Part shown: positions 12,069 to 22,160 of the stretch, piece after piece | Numbering within the stretch: the first letter of the stretch is position 1 | Layout of the letters: every line of letters starts with the position of its first letter | DNA from: Macrophomina tecta | Lineage: Eukaryota; Ascomycota; Dothideomycetes; Botryosphaeriales; Botryosphaeriaceae | Assembly (NCBI GenBank): GCA_024180945.1 | Contig: JAKSGN010000039.1 | Span: 124,001 to 188,000 of the forward strand | DNA: 64,000 nucleotides | Direction: 5' to 3' | Notes under the pieces: model-generated | The model's input: the letters and a program-made list of their open reading frames with translations, nothing else | Databases searched by the model: none | What the model was told of the DNA's origin: nothing | Made by a program: the position numbers and the translations under genes

Positions 12069-13305
12069 GGGAACTGCTATTGGCAATGCTGCTCGGCAGA
12101 CAAACACTCAGACAGTGCGCGGGCAGGCGATGATCTGAATATTTCGGGCGAGAAAAGAAATGAACGAGAAATTAGCACGACGGGATGGACGCGCACCTCA
12201 TGGACCTCGGGGTTATTAAGGCTTCCAAGAAATCTCTGCGGGCGGGGAAAGGCGGGGAAGAGTCTTGGGAAAGTAAGGGAGGAGTAAAGTGGATCTGTTG
12301 CGGCTCAGCGTGAGTATATAAATGGGAAATCCGGAGGATCGCCGCACTAAGAAGGGGCGGCCTTGCTCCGTAGTACAGCAGAGAAGCAGTTCGCACTACC
12401 AAAACTCAATCAGAAAGGGGAAAGTTAACCAAGCCGGACTAGCGTAGAGATTTGCGAGACGCCCACCCTGCGAAGCTTTTGATTCGAGCGGCCGGGGTGC
12501 TGGGGGAGCTTGTTGAGTGCCCGGCGACATTCAGCGCATTCCTTCCAGATGGCCTGCTGCTCCACGTGTTGTTGCCAATCACCCCTCCTCACACGTGGCT
12601 TCCTGCGCGTCTACCGAGCTGCGCCGGTGTCTCTTTGGCGTGCGATACGAGCACTGTCCGAAGGCACAATAACGTAGCCCAACCTCGTCCCTGTCCCGAG
12701 CCCCACTACCCTACCGACGTGATTCGTACCTGTTCCTGATTAATAAATAAGAATGTAAGGCATAAGTTTTAATGTTAGCAAGCTTAAGCTTCCCGAAATG
12801 ATCAATCAAGCTCAACCATCGCTCACAAACGTATCAGTTCGCGGGAGGCGGAACATAGCGTTTCCACCTTTAATTTGCCGGGGGACGCACGGATTATCGG
12901 CCGCCTGGTTGTTATAACCATATGAGCAGTGTCATGACCACCCATTTACGTGCGCTAGTTTGCACGCCTTTGCCTCGTACCCCCAAGCTACGTGCATATA
13001 TTCAGGGCCCTCCGTTTTCTCGCCCGGTTTGGGCGGTGTTCATTGACGGATTTCGGGGCACCACGCCAACCATGAATCCAGGCCTCCGACGGTAATGGAC
13101 CAAATGCGCACCTGACGGACAGGCCGTTGGAACTCTGCTGCACCACGAAACTGAGTATTGCCTCCCTTAGGACCTGCTATACGGGCTTTCACAGAATGAG
13201 GCTCTATGTTCGCAAGCATCTTTCAGATATTATTTCATTTGTAGGAACAAGAGGGTGTTTGAAACATTACTGGAGCCCTGGCAAATTCCTGGCATTAAAT
13301 GTCGC
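12069..13305. other. Intergenic region between GH79 and exopolygalacturonase
   Basis: No gene is supported in these 1.2 kb. Upstream of GH79 the minus strand carries TTTATATACTC at about 12311-12322, rather far (about 250 bp) from the chosen ATG, which agrees with doubts about that start or with a long 5' leader. From about 12740 to 12830 the DNA is AT-rich. The right end is the 3' flank of the exopolygalacturonase gene. Confidence 0.45.
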
Positions 13306-14800
13306 TCAAGCGGGATTATAAGCTTTGCTCCAATCGACGCAGTTGACATCCAACGTGTCCTCATTCATATTGCGACAGGTGACTAGGTTGGACCCATTGA
13401 TGGTGCGGATATCAATGTCCTCTGCCACGATATTCGAACAAGTATCCGGACTGGAACAAACCAGGTGAGCTACAATTGGCGCGAAAACCCTATTAGTGCG
13501 GCCTCGGATATTCCGGAACGTGACATCGGTGATGTTAAGCTTGGACTGGCCAGCCATGCGTCAGCGGTGCTGCTCGAAATAGTTGCTGGCGGGGTGATGG
13601 GATGCTTACCGGGTGCTTGAAGCACTCCTCTTCGTCGTCTTGGCCGTAGCATTGGGTGATGGTCAAGCCGTAGTCGACATTGTCCAGCCACATCGTGTCG
13701 TAGGTGACGTTCCTGACCAGACCGGTACCACCGCCGCCGACCAAATTCGCGCTCTTCTCACTGAACGCATTCGGCCACACTTTGATGCGAGCGCCCTCGG
13801 AAGAGTTGTACATGGCGGCGTTGTACACGTAAATGTTTTCCACATAGTCCACTCTGTCCGGATATTGACCCAGGCTTCCCACCGACATTCCATGGGTGCC
13901 GTTGCAGACCATGTTTCGCACGAGAACATTGGTGCTGTTTGGCTTGAAGCTCACGCAGTCTGGCCCAGCCTGTCAGCAAGTTACCATTGTGCGTCAAGCG
14001 CGGCTGAGTTTCATACCATCGCCGTTTGTTACGGAAGAGTTTTGGACCGTGATGTACTCTGAGCGGTAGACGTCCCAGCCTGATGTTGTTCTTAGCCAAG
14101 TTCTACTGCAGGGGCCAGAAAACCAACCGTCTGTGTTCTTCTCGAAGTTTTCATTGTTGCTGACACTGTGGATGGAAATGTTGGTGAACTCCACATTTGA
14201 AGAGTTGCCCACGAAGTTGTGCCAGAACGGTGAGTTGCGCAAGTTAATGTCTGAAATGGTGCCTCCGTGCAGCTCCACGGTGGCGAAGAGCACAGGGCGG
14301 CGGTCGTGCTTGTTCTTTGCATAATTGTCCCACCAGACTTGGCCTTGTCCGTCTATCGTCCCCCCGCCATAGACGTTCACGTCTTCGCCACCGAGCTTGA
14401 AGAAACTGGTGGCATTCTGGAAGCCGAGGTCGAACGTCGAGTTTAGCCAGTGCTCAATGTCGTCCGTGAACTTCACCGTCCCCTGGATGTCGACATCTAC
14501 ACTCGAGAGGAAGGTCATATCCAGAGCTTCGTTGATGGCATATATTTGGCTGCCGGGGAAAATGACGTGTCCGCCGTTGTTGCAGTCCTCAAGCGCCGCG
14601 AGAATGTAGTCCGAGTCATCCGTCGTTCCATCGTTATGGCTCTCGACAATGCATGTCCGGTTCCTGGCGGGTGAGCTCTGTGCTGTCACTGGGCGAGCGG
14701 ATCTGATGCTGTCCAGGAAGGTCTCAGAGACCGTTGCTGCCAGTGCGTCGGGCAAGCAAAGGGCAACGGCGACAATAGCGAGGAATCCCTGGAAGACCAT
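13306..14800 (-). CDS. Exopolygalacturonase (GH28), secreted
   Basis: Four exons: 14800-14128, 14079-14017, 13959-13610 and 13545-13306, giving 441 residues, the usual length of fungal exo-PGs. The ATG at 14800 gives a good signal peptide ([21 protein letters not shown]); an in-frame GTG at 14827 was not used. All GH28 active-site motifs are present in order: NTDG, then GDDC (formed across the 57-bp intron), then [11 protein letters not shown], then ARIKVW. The GTHG/SVGSLG form and the extra disulphide-rich C-terminus ([17 protein letters not shown]) point to the exo-acting group, which releases galacturonic acid from the non-reducing ends of pectin. Many N-glycosylation sites fit secretion. 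Together with the GH79 gene next door this suggests use of plant cell-wall polysaccharides. Confidence 0.93.
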
Positions 14801-14859
14801 GGCTGCTTTCGGCGGATTACTCGACACCCCTCGTCCCGCGCGCCGGCACGCAGAGCGTC

Positions 14860-14865
14860 TTTATA
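14860..14865 (-). promoter_or_regulatory. TATA box of the exopolygalacturonase gene
   Basis: TATAAA on the minus strand (context GAGTATAAAGAC) lies 60 bp upstream of the ATG at 14800, a good distance for a fungal core promoter. No pectin or catabolite regulator site was assigned. Confidence 0.5.
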
Positions 14866-16144
14866 CTCGCAGCTATCCGGGCATTATCCCCGTGCTCTTC
14901 CTCTTCCTGCGTCCAGATGTCGCCCGCATGCCGCATTGGCCCCGAGGGCGCACCTTGGCCGGTATTGTTGAGCCCGAGAGGAGCCAAAGGGTGGACGGGA
15001 AATTTTCTGCAGAGGCCAAGACACCCCGCTTCCCCAGTTTCCCCGCTCTGCTCCAGCCGCTACTTGTCAGGCAGGACTCGACTGTGGGGAAAGGCGACCA
15101 GAATGTCTGTGAGCGGTTAATTAAGTACGCCTTGGCGGCAGGCGACGGAGAAACGAGATTGACACGAAGGAGCTCTGAGGAGGACCCGCCCGGAAAAAGT
15201 GCCTGCGTCGGAAACGCAGCCCGGAAAACAACGGCAAACGAGCGTAGGTAGCCGAGGCTCTGCATTCACCATCGCTAGTCGTTACTCTTGCTGACCTGGT
15301 GGTGCGAGAAACTCTCAAAGGCAGTGAAGTCCAGGCTGCCGGGTGCTAAATAAGAGTATGAAGGTGTGTGAAGAGCACCAGCAACGGGGCGGATGCGCAG
15401 CAGCCGAAGATCTGAATTTGCACATGATCAGTGCTCCGGATCAACCTTTCAACATGTTTCACGTCCAGCTACCGCACCCTGTCAATGCGGTGACCAAGAG
15501 GAAGGTCCGAGAGTTATTTATTCACTGCAAATCGGGGGTTGCAAGGCCACTGTTACATCACTGATCATCACCCTCGCCTTTTATTTCATAATCTCGTGGA
15601 AGCTGTTCGGTTATTCTCGACTTCACGGGCGACAGCTCCGTCGGGTCCTGTTTCACGAAGTCCTTCTAATACGCTCGAGCGGCCGCGATGCGGGTAGGCG
15701 TCCCATTGTGGGGAAGCCCGATGCCCTTTCCGTGCAATATGATTACTCTACGTGCCATCACCAACTGGCCTAGCCGCAGTGCAACATACCAAGCGGACGG
15801 GATACGCATAGCATAATATACTGACAAAGCTGTCTGCTCTACACAAGCTCTACGCTCCTCATTCGTTGGTGATGATTCGGCGCTGGCCGAAATTCGGGCA
15901 CCACCTGACGGAAAGAATCCGCATAGGCCGCGTGTCTCCACCACCGATGCGTACCCGGGGCCAGCCCTACACTCTCACTTCATGAATAAGCACAGCGAGC
16001 TTTCAAAGGATGGATTGTTGACGCTGACGCGGTGAGTTATCCTTTACGATCCTTTGTTCGCGGCTGAATGTGCAGATGATGCGCCGTGTCTGTCTAAGCC
16101 CATTGAAGAGTATTTTACGGTAATTGGACCTTTATCTCCGTGTC
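14866..16144. other. Intergenic region without a supported gene
   Basis: About 1.3 kb. Frames such as 14649-15251 and 15393-15773 (plus) run antisense to, or upstream of, the exopolygalacturonase gene and look random. The DNA becomes richer in AT after about 15,550. The right end is the 3' flank of the hemerythrin-like gene; the uncorrected frame of that gene would extend to 16044. Confidence 0.45.
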
Positions 16145-16762
16145 CTACATCGGTATCTGTCTCATTTCCTCCAGAGTCCAGTACTTGCGCATGTTTCCAG
16201 CACCCAGCTGCTCTACCTCGTCCTTCAAATGCTCCCACAGAACTGTTCCCAAAACTGTCCATAATCTCCTTCATCTCTTGCATACAGAAGTCCCGAGCAC
16301 CTTGCTCTGTCTCTTGCAAGTACTCTTGAAGGGAATGCAGACCGGCATGGATTTGCTTGTGCTGCGTGAGGAGTTCCAGCTCCTTCCGGAAAGCCGGCAT
16401 CTTCCTCGCTAAGAAGGGGAAGATGACTCTCTCTTCGAGACCGTGGTGCCTTTCCAGGTGCTCGCAGAAGTCGAGCCCGAAACGGAGGAATTGTTGTAAC
16501 GACATGCCCGCAGGTCGTTTGTTGGCAGCGCAAGCCTCGTGCATTGTCATCCGCGGACGTCGAAACATGTCATGCTTTTAGGTTTCTCGGCCGACAGAAT
16601 GGTTGATGGAGCGCAGTGACTACTCACGAACATGCTCATTCTGGCTGCACAGCGATCATACTGTCGGTATTCACTAGCTGTCAATTCCGGCAGATGCGTT
16701 TCAACATCAACACAGGTGCTTTCTGTCATTTTAATATGCCGTCTGAGACTTGACCAATTCAT
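16145..16762 (-). pseudogene. Hemerythrin/HHE cation-binding domain protein with a +1 frameshift
   Basis: Exon 1 is 16762-16628 and exon 2 starts at 16574 after a 47-bp intron (GTGAGT donor, AAAAG acceptor). The protein has the fungal HHE-domain pattern: YRQYDR, a His-rich helix CEHLERHHGLEERVIFPFL, then RKMPAFRKELELLTQHKQI, where the His and Glu residues would bind a di-iron centre. At 16241-16250 the frame breaks: the sequence GGGAACAGTT has one base too many. Removing one base gives the expected tail, LWEHLKDEVEQLGAG followed by YWTLEEMRQIPM, with a stop at 16145 and a total of about 187 residues. Without correction the reading continues to 16044 with an unrelated tail. It is either a young pseudogene or a single-base assembly error. 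A second ATG at 16729 could be the real start. Confidence 0.8.
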
Positions 16763-17716
16763 TTTTGACGGTAAATTTGGCTGAGCAGTGGTATGCACTT
16801 ATTCAATCCTAGTAGTGTGAGCTGCTTGATAATACGGCTGCGACCCTGTCTGGCGCTGGGTCGTTTGGGTGCAGTCGAACTAAGCTAACCGCAAGAAACG
16901 GCTGACTCCCATTAGAATTTTTCGTTAAAAATTGGGCGTAATAAGGGCAATTAATCATACCGAATGCTCTCTGAATGCTCATCTGCGCGGCACTCAAAAC
17001 CTCCATGGGAAGGAGGGATTTGTATTCCGCGGCTTTACTTCCTTCAACATCCCGGGAGCGGAAAGTCTCGGCGGCGCTAAAACCTTCTCAATTGTCGCGT
17101 TAAGCTTATAAAACGCTGTTGTAAGCAACCTTCAACAGGCTCGGTCTTTCGGTGCTTGAGTGGATGACGAATATTTTGGGAAGCATGACTTCCGGTTCCG
17201 GCTTCCTTTTTAGCACCACCGCAACCGTATTTGTCATGTACTTGCCCTGTCCAGCATTGTTCTATGGTCTGAAAAAGCCGAGCACGTAGCCTAGAAGGTC
17301 AGTATGATGACCGGAAAAGGATCAATCGGAAGGGTTTTAGCGCGTCAAACTATTGGCTGAAGCTTGAGAAACCATAAGAAGTACAGGGACGGAATTCGGA
17401 CGGATGGCTTCACATTTCAGAAAGATAATTTCATTTCCTAAATTTCCTACTGAGTGGAAATTTATTCTATCTTCTTAATTACAAACACCCGTGGGCCTAT
17501 TATATCTTTCATTAAATGCTATCTTAAAGCGCTATACGGCATCGAGCTTACTAAAGCAGACTCCGTTTACTACTAAAGGAGCTTGAAAATTTACCCCTCT
17601 AGGGAATGTTATATACGAGATATTTCTAGGCGTTTAGATCCGCATGCCTTAGAAAATAGAATAGCTTCTATACTTATTTATTTAATAAATAGGCCCGCGT
17701 TGCAGCTTGCCGACCG
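16763..17716. other. Intergenic, becoming an AT-rich RIP-like relic after about 17400
   Basis: No gene is visible. From about 17400 to 17700 the DNA turns AT-rich with many TTATTTA/TATTTAATAAATA words, unlike the GC-rich genes on both sides. It looks like an old mutated repeat, but no protein similarity survives that I can read. It abuts the inverted-repeat element at 17717. Confidence 0.45.
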
Positions 17717-18484
17717 TGTTGGGTTTCAGTCGTTGCTGGGAAAGCATTCGGCCAAGCGTCCACCAAGTGCGAGTAGCCAGTCGGTCCGCAAAAGGTACAG
17801 TGATAATCAGTTTAGTACTAGTTTGCCCTAATAACTCCATATAGAGAGACGTTGTTGCAGGGCAGAAAGTAGGCAGGCTGGTTAAGGCGAGGGAGGCCTT
17901 TCTTGGTGGAAGGTGGGAGTACTGATTGGCGAATCAGAGGGAAGCTCTCAACCATACGGAGGCTCAACACCACGGTAACGGCAGCACAAAGTACCCAAAA
18001 CGGAAGAGAAGATAGCCGGGTAATATAGGAAACAAGAACAACAACTTCGGGTTTTTAAGTATACGGTTTTTCTTACTACTTGGCGGCACACTCACGAGGT
18101 GTGTGGAAGTAGCACTCGTTTTGGAACACCGTTACTTGGTTTTAGTATTATACTTGGCCGCCTACGAGGCTCAATTGAATAGAAGCGTTTTGGACTCTTC
18201 TTTTACCCCTCCTTGCCTCTTATACGGTTCTGGCCGCCTTTGCCCTCTGGCTCACCAAACGCTCTTTTGCGGAGCGTCCCTCCCGACAACAACATGTCCC
18301 GTAAATAGCTGATAGATTAGAAAAACAACTTTATTCTCGACTATAAACACGTCTGTATAAATGTACGTATTAGGGCCAATCAGTACCGGGCTGGTTGTCG
18401 CTGTGCTTTTTGTCGACCGACTGGCTACTTGCACTTGGTGGACGCTTGGCCGAATGGCTTTGCAGCAACGGCTGACACTCAACA
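17717..18484. mobile_element. Non-autonomous DNA element with long terminal inverted repeats (about 0.77 kb)
   Basis: The sequence 17717-17850 reappears as its reverse complement at about 18355-18484. The two arms share an exact 25-base core (17746-17770 and 18431-18455) and about three quarters identity over about 125 bp. Many differences are C-to-T or G-to-A changes in the left arm (for example CAGTGATAATCAG against CAGCGACAACCAG), as RIP would cause. The outermost bases pair as TGTTG...CAACA. The 0.5 kb between the arms has no coding sequence. No clear target duplication is seen, so the superfamily is open; long TIRs would fit a Mutator-like or MITE-type element. Confidence 0.65.
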
Positions 18485-18642
18485 TGAGAATGTTGGATTA
18501 ATTTCAGCAGGCGCAGCGCATACAGTAGTTGCTATCTGTGCTACAGTGACTAGCTATGTGCCCCACATACTTCCATCACTTTCATTACCCTAGGCAGGGC
18601 ATCCATTGCCTACTATATTTCCCCTAGAGGAGCTAAATTGTC

Positions 18643-20442
18643 TCAATCCTTAGCTTCCGCTTCATACAGGGAATCACATCGACGGCCACTTACCCTAGAA
18701 ACAGCAGAAAGAAGCGCGACTAGAGATGCTTGAACCACGTCTTCGGAGATGCCAACGCCCCACTCTCTGCGCCCGGAACTCGAGGCAGAACACTCGATGA
18801 AGGTGGCTGCTTTGGCTCCGCTGCCCTTTCCCAGAGCGTGCTCCTTGTACTCGCAGACGTGGACCTGGAAAAGGACGGGCTCGATGGCATTGACAAGGGC
18901 GGAAATTACTCCATTGCCGACGCCCACGATGCGATGCCGACGCCCGTCCAACTCGACCACGCCAGAAAAGACCCGCTTGCTACCGCTTTTGTGGCACTCT
19001 TCGTCGGGTGTGGGGGAGCGCTCAAACGTGATGGTGTAGTCCACGAGGCTTAAGCGGGGTTTCTGTTCATCCATGTAGAAAGTCTGGCTGAAGAGCCTCG
19101 TGATCTCTCTGGGCTGCAGTTCCCTCCCCAGCCTTTCCGCTTCTCGCTGAATTACTTTGGAAAACGCCACCTGGAGGCCTCGGGGCAAGTCCAGGCCCAG
19201 CTCGCGCTGAATGATCCAGGCGGCGCCGCTCTTCCCAGACTGAGAGTTGACGCGGATGATGGCTTCATACGAGCGGCCGATGTCCCTAGGATCGAGGGGT
19301 AGGTACGGTATCTGCCAGTGGCTGCCGGGCTCGCGCTTTTGAAACCCTTTCTTGATGGCATCCTGATGTGATCCGCTGAACGCGCTCATCACCAGCTGGC
19401 CGGCGTATGGCGCCCGCACGTGCACGGGTATCTTGGTGCACTTCTCAACCAAATCCACCACCGCCGGCAGATTCGAGAAGTCCACCCGAGGATGGACTCC
19501 CTGGCTGTAGAAGTTCAGCCCGAGCGTGACGAGATCGACATTGCCCGTCCTCTCCCCATTGCCGAAAAGGGTGCCCTCGACCCGCTCCGCCCCAGCCATC
19601 TGCGCCAGCTCCGCCGCCGCCACGGCGCAGCCCCGGTCATTGTGGGGGTGCACAGAGACGCAGACCTTCTCCCGTTCCGAGATCCTGCCGCAAAAGTATT
19701 CGATCTGGTCCGCGTAGACGTTCGGCGGGGCGACCTCGACTGTTGCCGGGAGATTGAAGATGATCGGGTGCTGCGTGGTAGGCTGCCATGCGGCCTTGAC
19801 CGCCTCGCACACATCAATGACGAAATCGAGGTCCGAGTCGGAGAAAGCCTCGGGCGAGAACTCGAGCTGCCATTCCGTGGTTTGATCCGCGTCGTCCTTG
19901 GTGATAGCCCTCGCGTACTCGGTGCACTCGACCGCCAAGGCTTTAACCCGGGCGTTGTCCATCTCAAATACGACCTGCTGGAAGCAAGGGCTAGTCGCTA
20001 GATACAAGTGGAGAATGGCCTTTTTGGCGCCTTGAAGGGAGTCGACGGTCCGTCGGATGAGCTCCTTGCGGCATGGAGAGAGGACCTGGAGCCATACGTC
20101 GTCAGGGACGGCGTTGGGAGTGGTAACCAGCTTGCGCGTGAAGTCAAAGTCCGTTTGGGAAGACGATGGAAAGGAGACTTCGATCTCTTTGTAGCCGAGC
20201 TGGACGAGCATCTGGAAGTAAGACCATTTTTGAGCCCCGTCCTGGAGACACAAGTCAACATCACTTTTGGTATGACTAAACTGCGGAATAGGTACCATTG
20301 GATCAGGCAGAGACTGATTGCCGTCCCGTAGATCCGTGGAGAGCCATCTTGGGGGTCTTTGAAGTCTTTGAGATGGCCACTGTCGATCAGGAAGCTCTAC
20401 TCCGGTGAAGAACTTGTACTTGGCCTGCGGATCTGACAGCAT
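18643..20442 (-). CDS. 2-isopropylmalate synthase paralogue (LeuA/LEU4 type), probably cytosolic
   Basis: The open frame gives 599 codons, but residues 52-69 are almost certainly an in-frame 54-bp intron (20295-20242; GTACCT donor, GTTGAC branch, CTCCAG acceptor). Splicing joins LPDPM directly to DGAQKWSYFQML, as in relatives, and leaves 581 residues. The enzyme condenses acetyl-CoA with 2-oxoisovalerate. Visible signatures are DLRDGNQSLPDPM (substrate and metal loop), EVSFPSSSQTDFDF, HPHNDRGCAVA (metal histidines) and GNGERTGN. The C-terminal allosteric LeuA domain is complete, with GVGNGVISALVNAI. There is no mitochondrial presequence, unlike the main yeast LEU4 product, which fits a pathway-specific copy such as those in fungal natural-product clusters. 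Neighbours are an alanyl-tRNA editing protein and, 10 kb away, a homocitrate synthase paralogue. Confidence 0.9.
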   Translation of the reverse strand: MLSDPQAKYKFFTGVELPDRQWPSQRLQRPPRWLSTDLRDGNQSLPDPMVPIPQFSHTKSDVDLCLQDGAQKWSYFQMLVQLGYKEIEVSFPSSSQTDFDFTRKLVTTPNAVPDDVWLQVLSPCRKELIRRTVDSLQGAKKAILHLYLATSPCFQQVVFEMDNARVKALAVECTEYARAITKDDADQTTEWQLEFSPEAFSDSDLDFVIDVCEAVKAAWQPTTQHPIIFNLPATVEVAPPNVYADQIEYFCGRISEREKVCVSVHPHNDRGCAVAAAELAQMAGAERVEGTLFGNGERTGNVDLVTLGLNFYSQGVHPRVDFSNLPAVVDLVEKCTKIPVHVRAPYAGQLVMSAFSGSHQDAIKKGFQKREPGSHWQIPYLPLDPRDIGRSYEAIIRVNSQSGKSGAAWIIQRELGLDLPRGLQVAFSKVIQREAERLGRELQPREITRLFSQTFYMDEQKPRLSLVDYTITFERSPTPDEECHKSGSKRVFSGVVELDGRRHRIVGVGNGVISALVNAIEPVLFQVHVCEYKEHALGKGSGAKAATFIECSASSSGRREWGVGISEDVVQASLVALLSAVSRVSGRRCDSLYEAEAKD

Positions 20443-20551
20443 TCTTGTAATTTCTTGAAGCGCCCGGCAACGGAGGATGGAAAGATTGTATGCAGGTAGT
20501 GCACCGAGAGTAATTCAACTTCACTGCCACCTCTTTATTCTATCCAGCATG

Positions 20552-20565
20552 AGTATTTATATATC
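20552..20565 (-). promoter_or_regulatory. Candidate TATA box of the isopropylmalate synthase gene
   Basis: TATATAAATA on the minus strand about 112-121 bp upstream of the ATG at 20442. It is plausible as a core promoter element with a leader of about 80 bp. Confidence 0.35.
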
Positions 20566-21195
20566 AACGGTGTTCACACAAGCCGGCTATTGCTTCACTT
20601 TACTGTTTAGGAATGGTTCGATCACGTAACAAGGACAAAGATATTCCCGCACATTTGCAGACAGACTCTGCCATCCACCGGCTCTCGGAGCCTTTACCTC
20701 TACTCTCCTAAAGCTACCTGTCTCCCAAAATCTGCAAGCGGACTCAATACAAGCCGCACGAACACCATCCCAGGGGTGTAAGACTCGGGCCGTTTTGATT
20801 CTTCTTGCATGACTCAGCTTGGTACCGGATCATGCAAAGTCGCATATGCCGGCGCGCTCAGCACGGTCAGAGTCGACGTTCAACGTTCGTCGAAGTAGCA
20901 AGTGTATCCTCGGAGATGCAAGTTACAAAGGGGTGGATCCACCATGCGCTGTTTTGCCGGGAGGCCTGAATAAAGGCCATATGACTCTCACACGGGTCCA
21001 AGGAGACTGCTCTTTCACATGCATTTCTACACGCGAATAATGACTCGGCATCTACGGCAACTCTTACAGATGCCGAGTGCGATACGCCAATCCGAGATTC
21101 CCGGTAACAAAGCGGTTCGCAATAAATTTATTCGAATTCGAGCAAGGCAACCATCCGTGACCCGCAGACAACACGCAACCTTCGTCCCAACAGTC
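20566..21195. other. Shared promoter region of the divergent IPMS and AlaX genes
   Basis: About 0.75 kb in all separates the two divergent start codons (20442 and 21196). No coding sequence is supported here. A divergent arrangement would allow joint control of the synthase and the tRNA-editing gene, but I recognise no regulator site. Confidence 0.4.
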
Positions 21196-22160
21196 ATGGT
21201 CAGAATGCACCGCTTCTTCAGCCCCATCCGGCCCTCGCTGCGTCGGTACTAACGAGAAACAGACTCGCGCACCCGAAACAACCAAGCTGCTGTACCAGCA
21301 CGACGGCATGCTTCTCACGAACGGCAGCAAGGTCGTGTCGGTGACACATGTCTCCGGTCTGCCTGAGGCGGACTCAGCGCTTCTGAAGAAGGCGAGCACA
21401 GACGAGCTGGACTACGCCGTCGTGACCGAAGAGACCATCTTTCACGTGCAGGGCGGCGGCCAGCCGTCCGACACTGGCTCCATGCGTGCGGAGCAGGCGT
21501 CTTTCGAGGTCCAGGCAGTGCGGAGAGCGTCTGACGGACGCGTGCTGCACTTTGGCCGCTTCGCGGATGGGTGCCATGTCTTCTCGCCTGGTCAAACGGT
21601 GCAGCAGGCTATCGATGCTGACAAGCGGCTGCTGCACTCCCGCATCCACGACGCTGGCCACATCGTCGGACTGGTGAGCAACTGCGCGACCAAGCCTTCC
21701 TCTGCTCCTCTTCGCCACCCCCTTTGACGGAACAGCACGCTGATCATCTGCGAATCAGGCGGTGCGGCAAGTTGCCACCGAACACGCCGAGCTGGCCGGA
21801 CTGACCGAGCTCAAGGCGCAGCACTCGCCTGAAGCTGCGTACGTCGAATTCCAGGGGCTCATCGATGGCAAGTACAAGGCCATGATTCAGGAAAAGGTCG
21901 ATGCCATCGTGAATCGAGATCTGCCGGTCGAAGTCCGCTGGTGGCCGGAGGCGGAGCTGCGAGAGAAATGCGTTTTCGTGCCGAGTGGTATGGCTGCGTC
22001 TGAGGCTGGCCAGCTTCTGCGGGCTGTAGACATTGTCGGCGCCGGGGCTTACCCCTGCGGCGGCACGCACGTCACATCAACCAAGCTGTGCGGTACGGTA
22101 CAGGTACGGAAGATCAGCCGCTCTAAGGGTGTCAGTAGGGTCTCGTACATGACAAGCTGA
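21196..22160 (+). CDS. Free-standing alanyl-tRNA editing protein (AlaX family)
   Basis: Three exons: the ATG alone (21196-21198), then 21263-21673 and 21759-22160, giving 271 residues. Intron 1 (64 bp) has GTCAGA, a perfect TACTAAC branch site and AACAG, and joins M to TRAPETTKLLYQHDG. The zinc-binding editing core is intact: IHDAGH (HxxxH, across the middle) and CGGTH (CxxxH) near the C-terminus, with the family loop HVQGGGQPSDTG at about residue 65 and KISRSKGVSRVSY at the end. AlaX proteins hydrolyse wrongly charged Ser- or Gly-tRNA(Ala) in trans in the cytosol; they lack the synthetase and C-Ala domains, as here. Its place beside amino-acid-chain-extension enzymes suggests it may remove a non-protein amino acid from tRNA, but general housekeeping is also possible. 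Confidence 0.9.
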
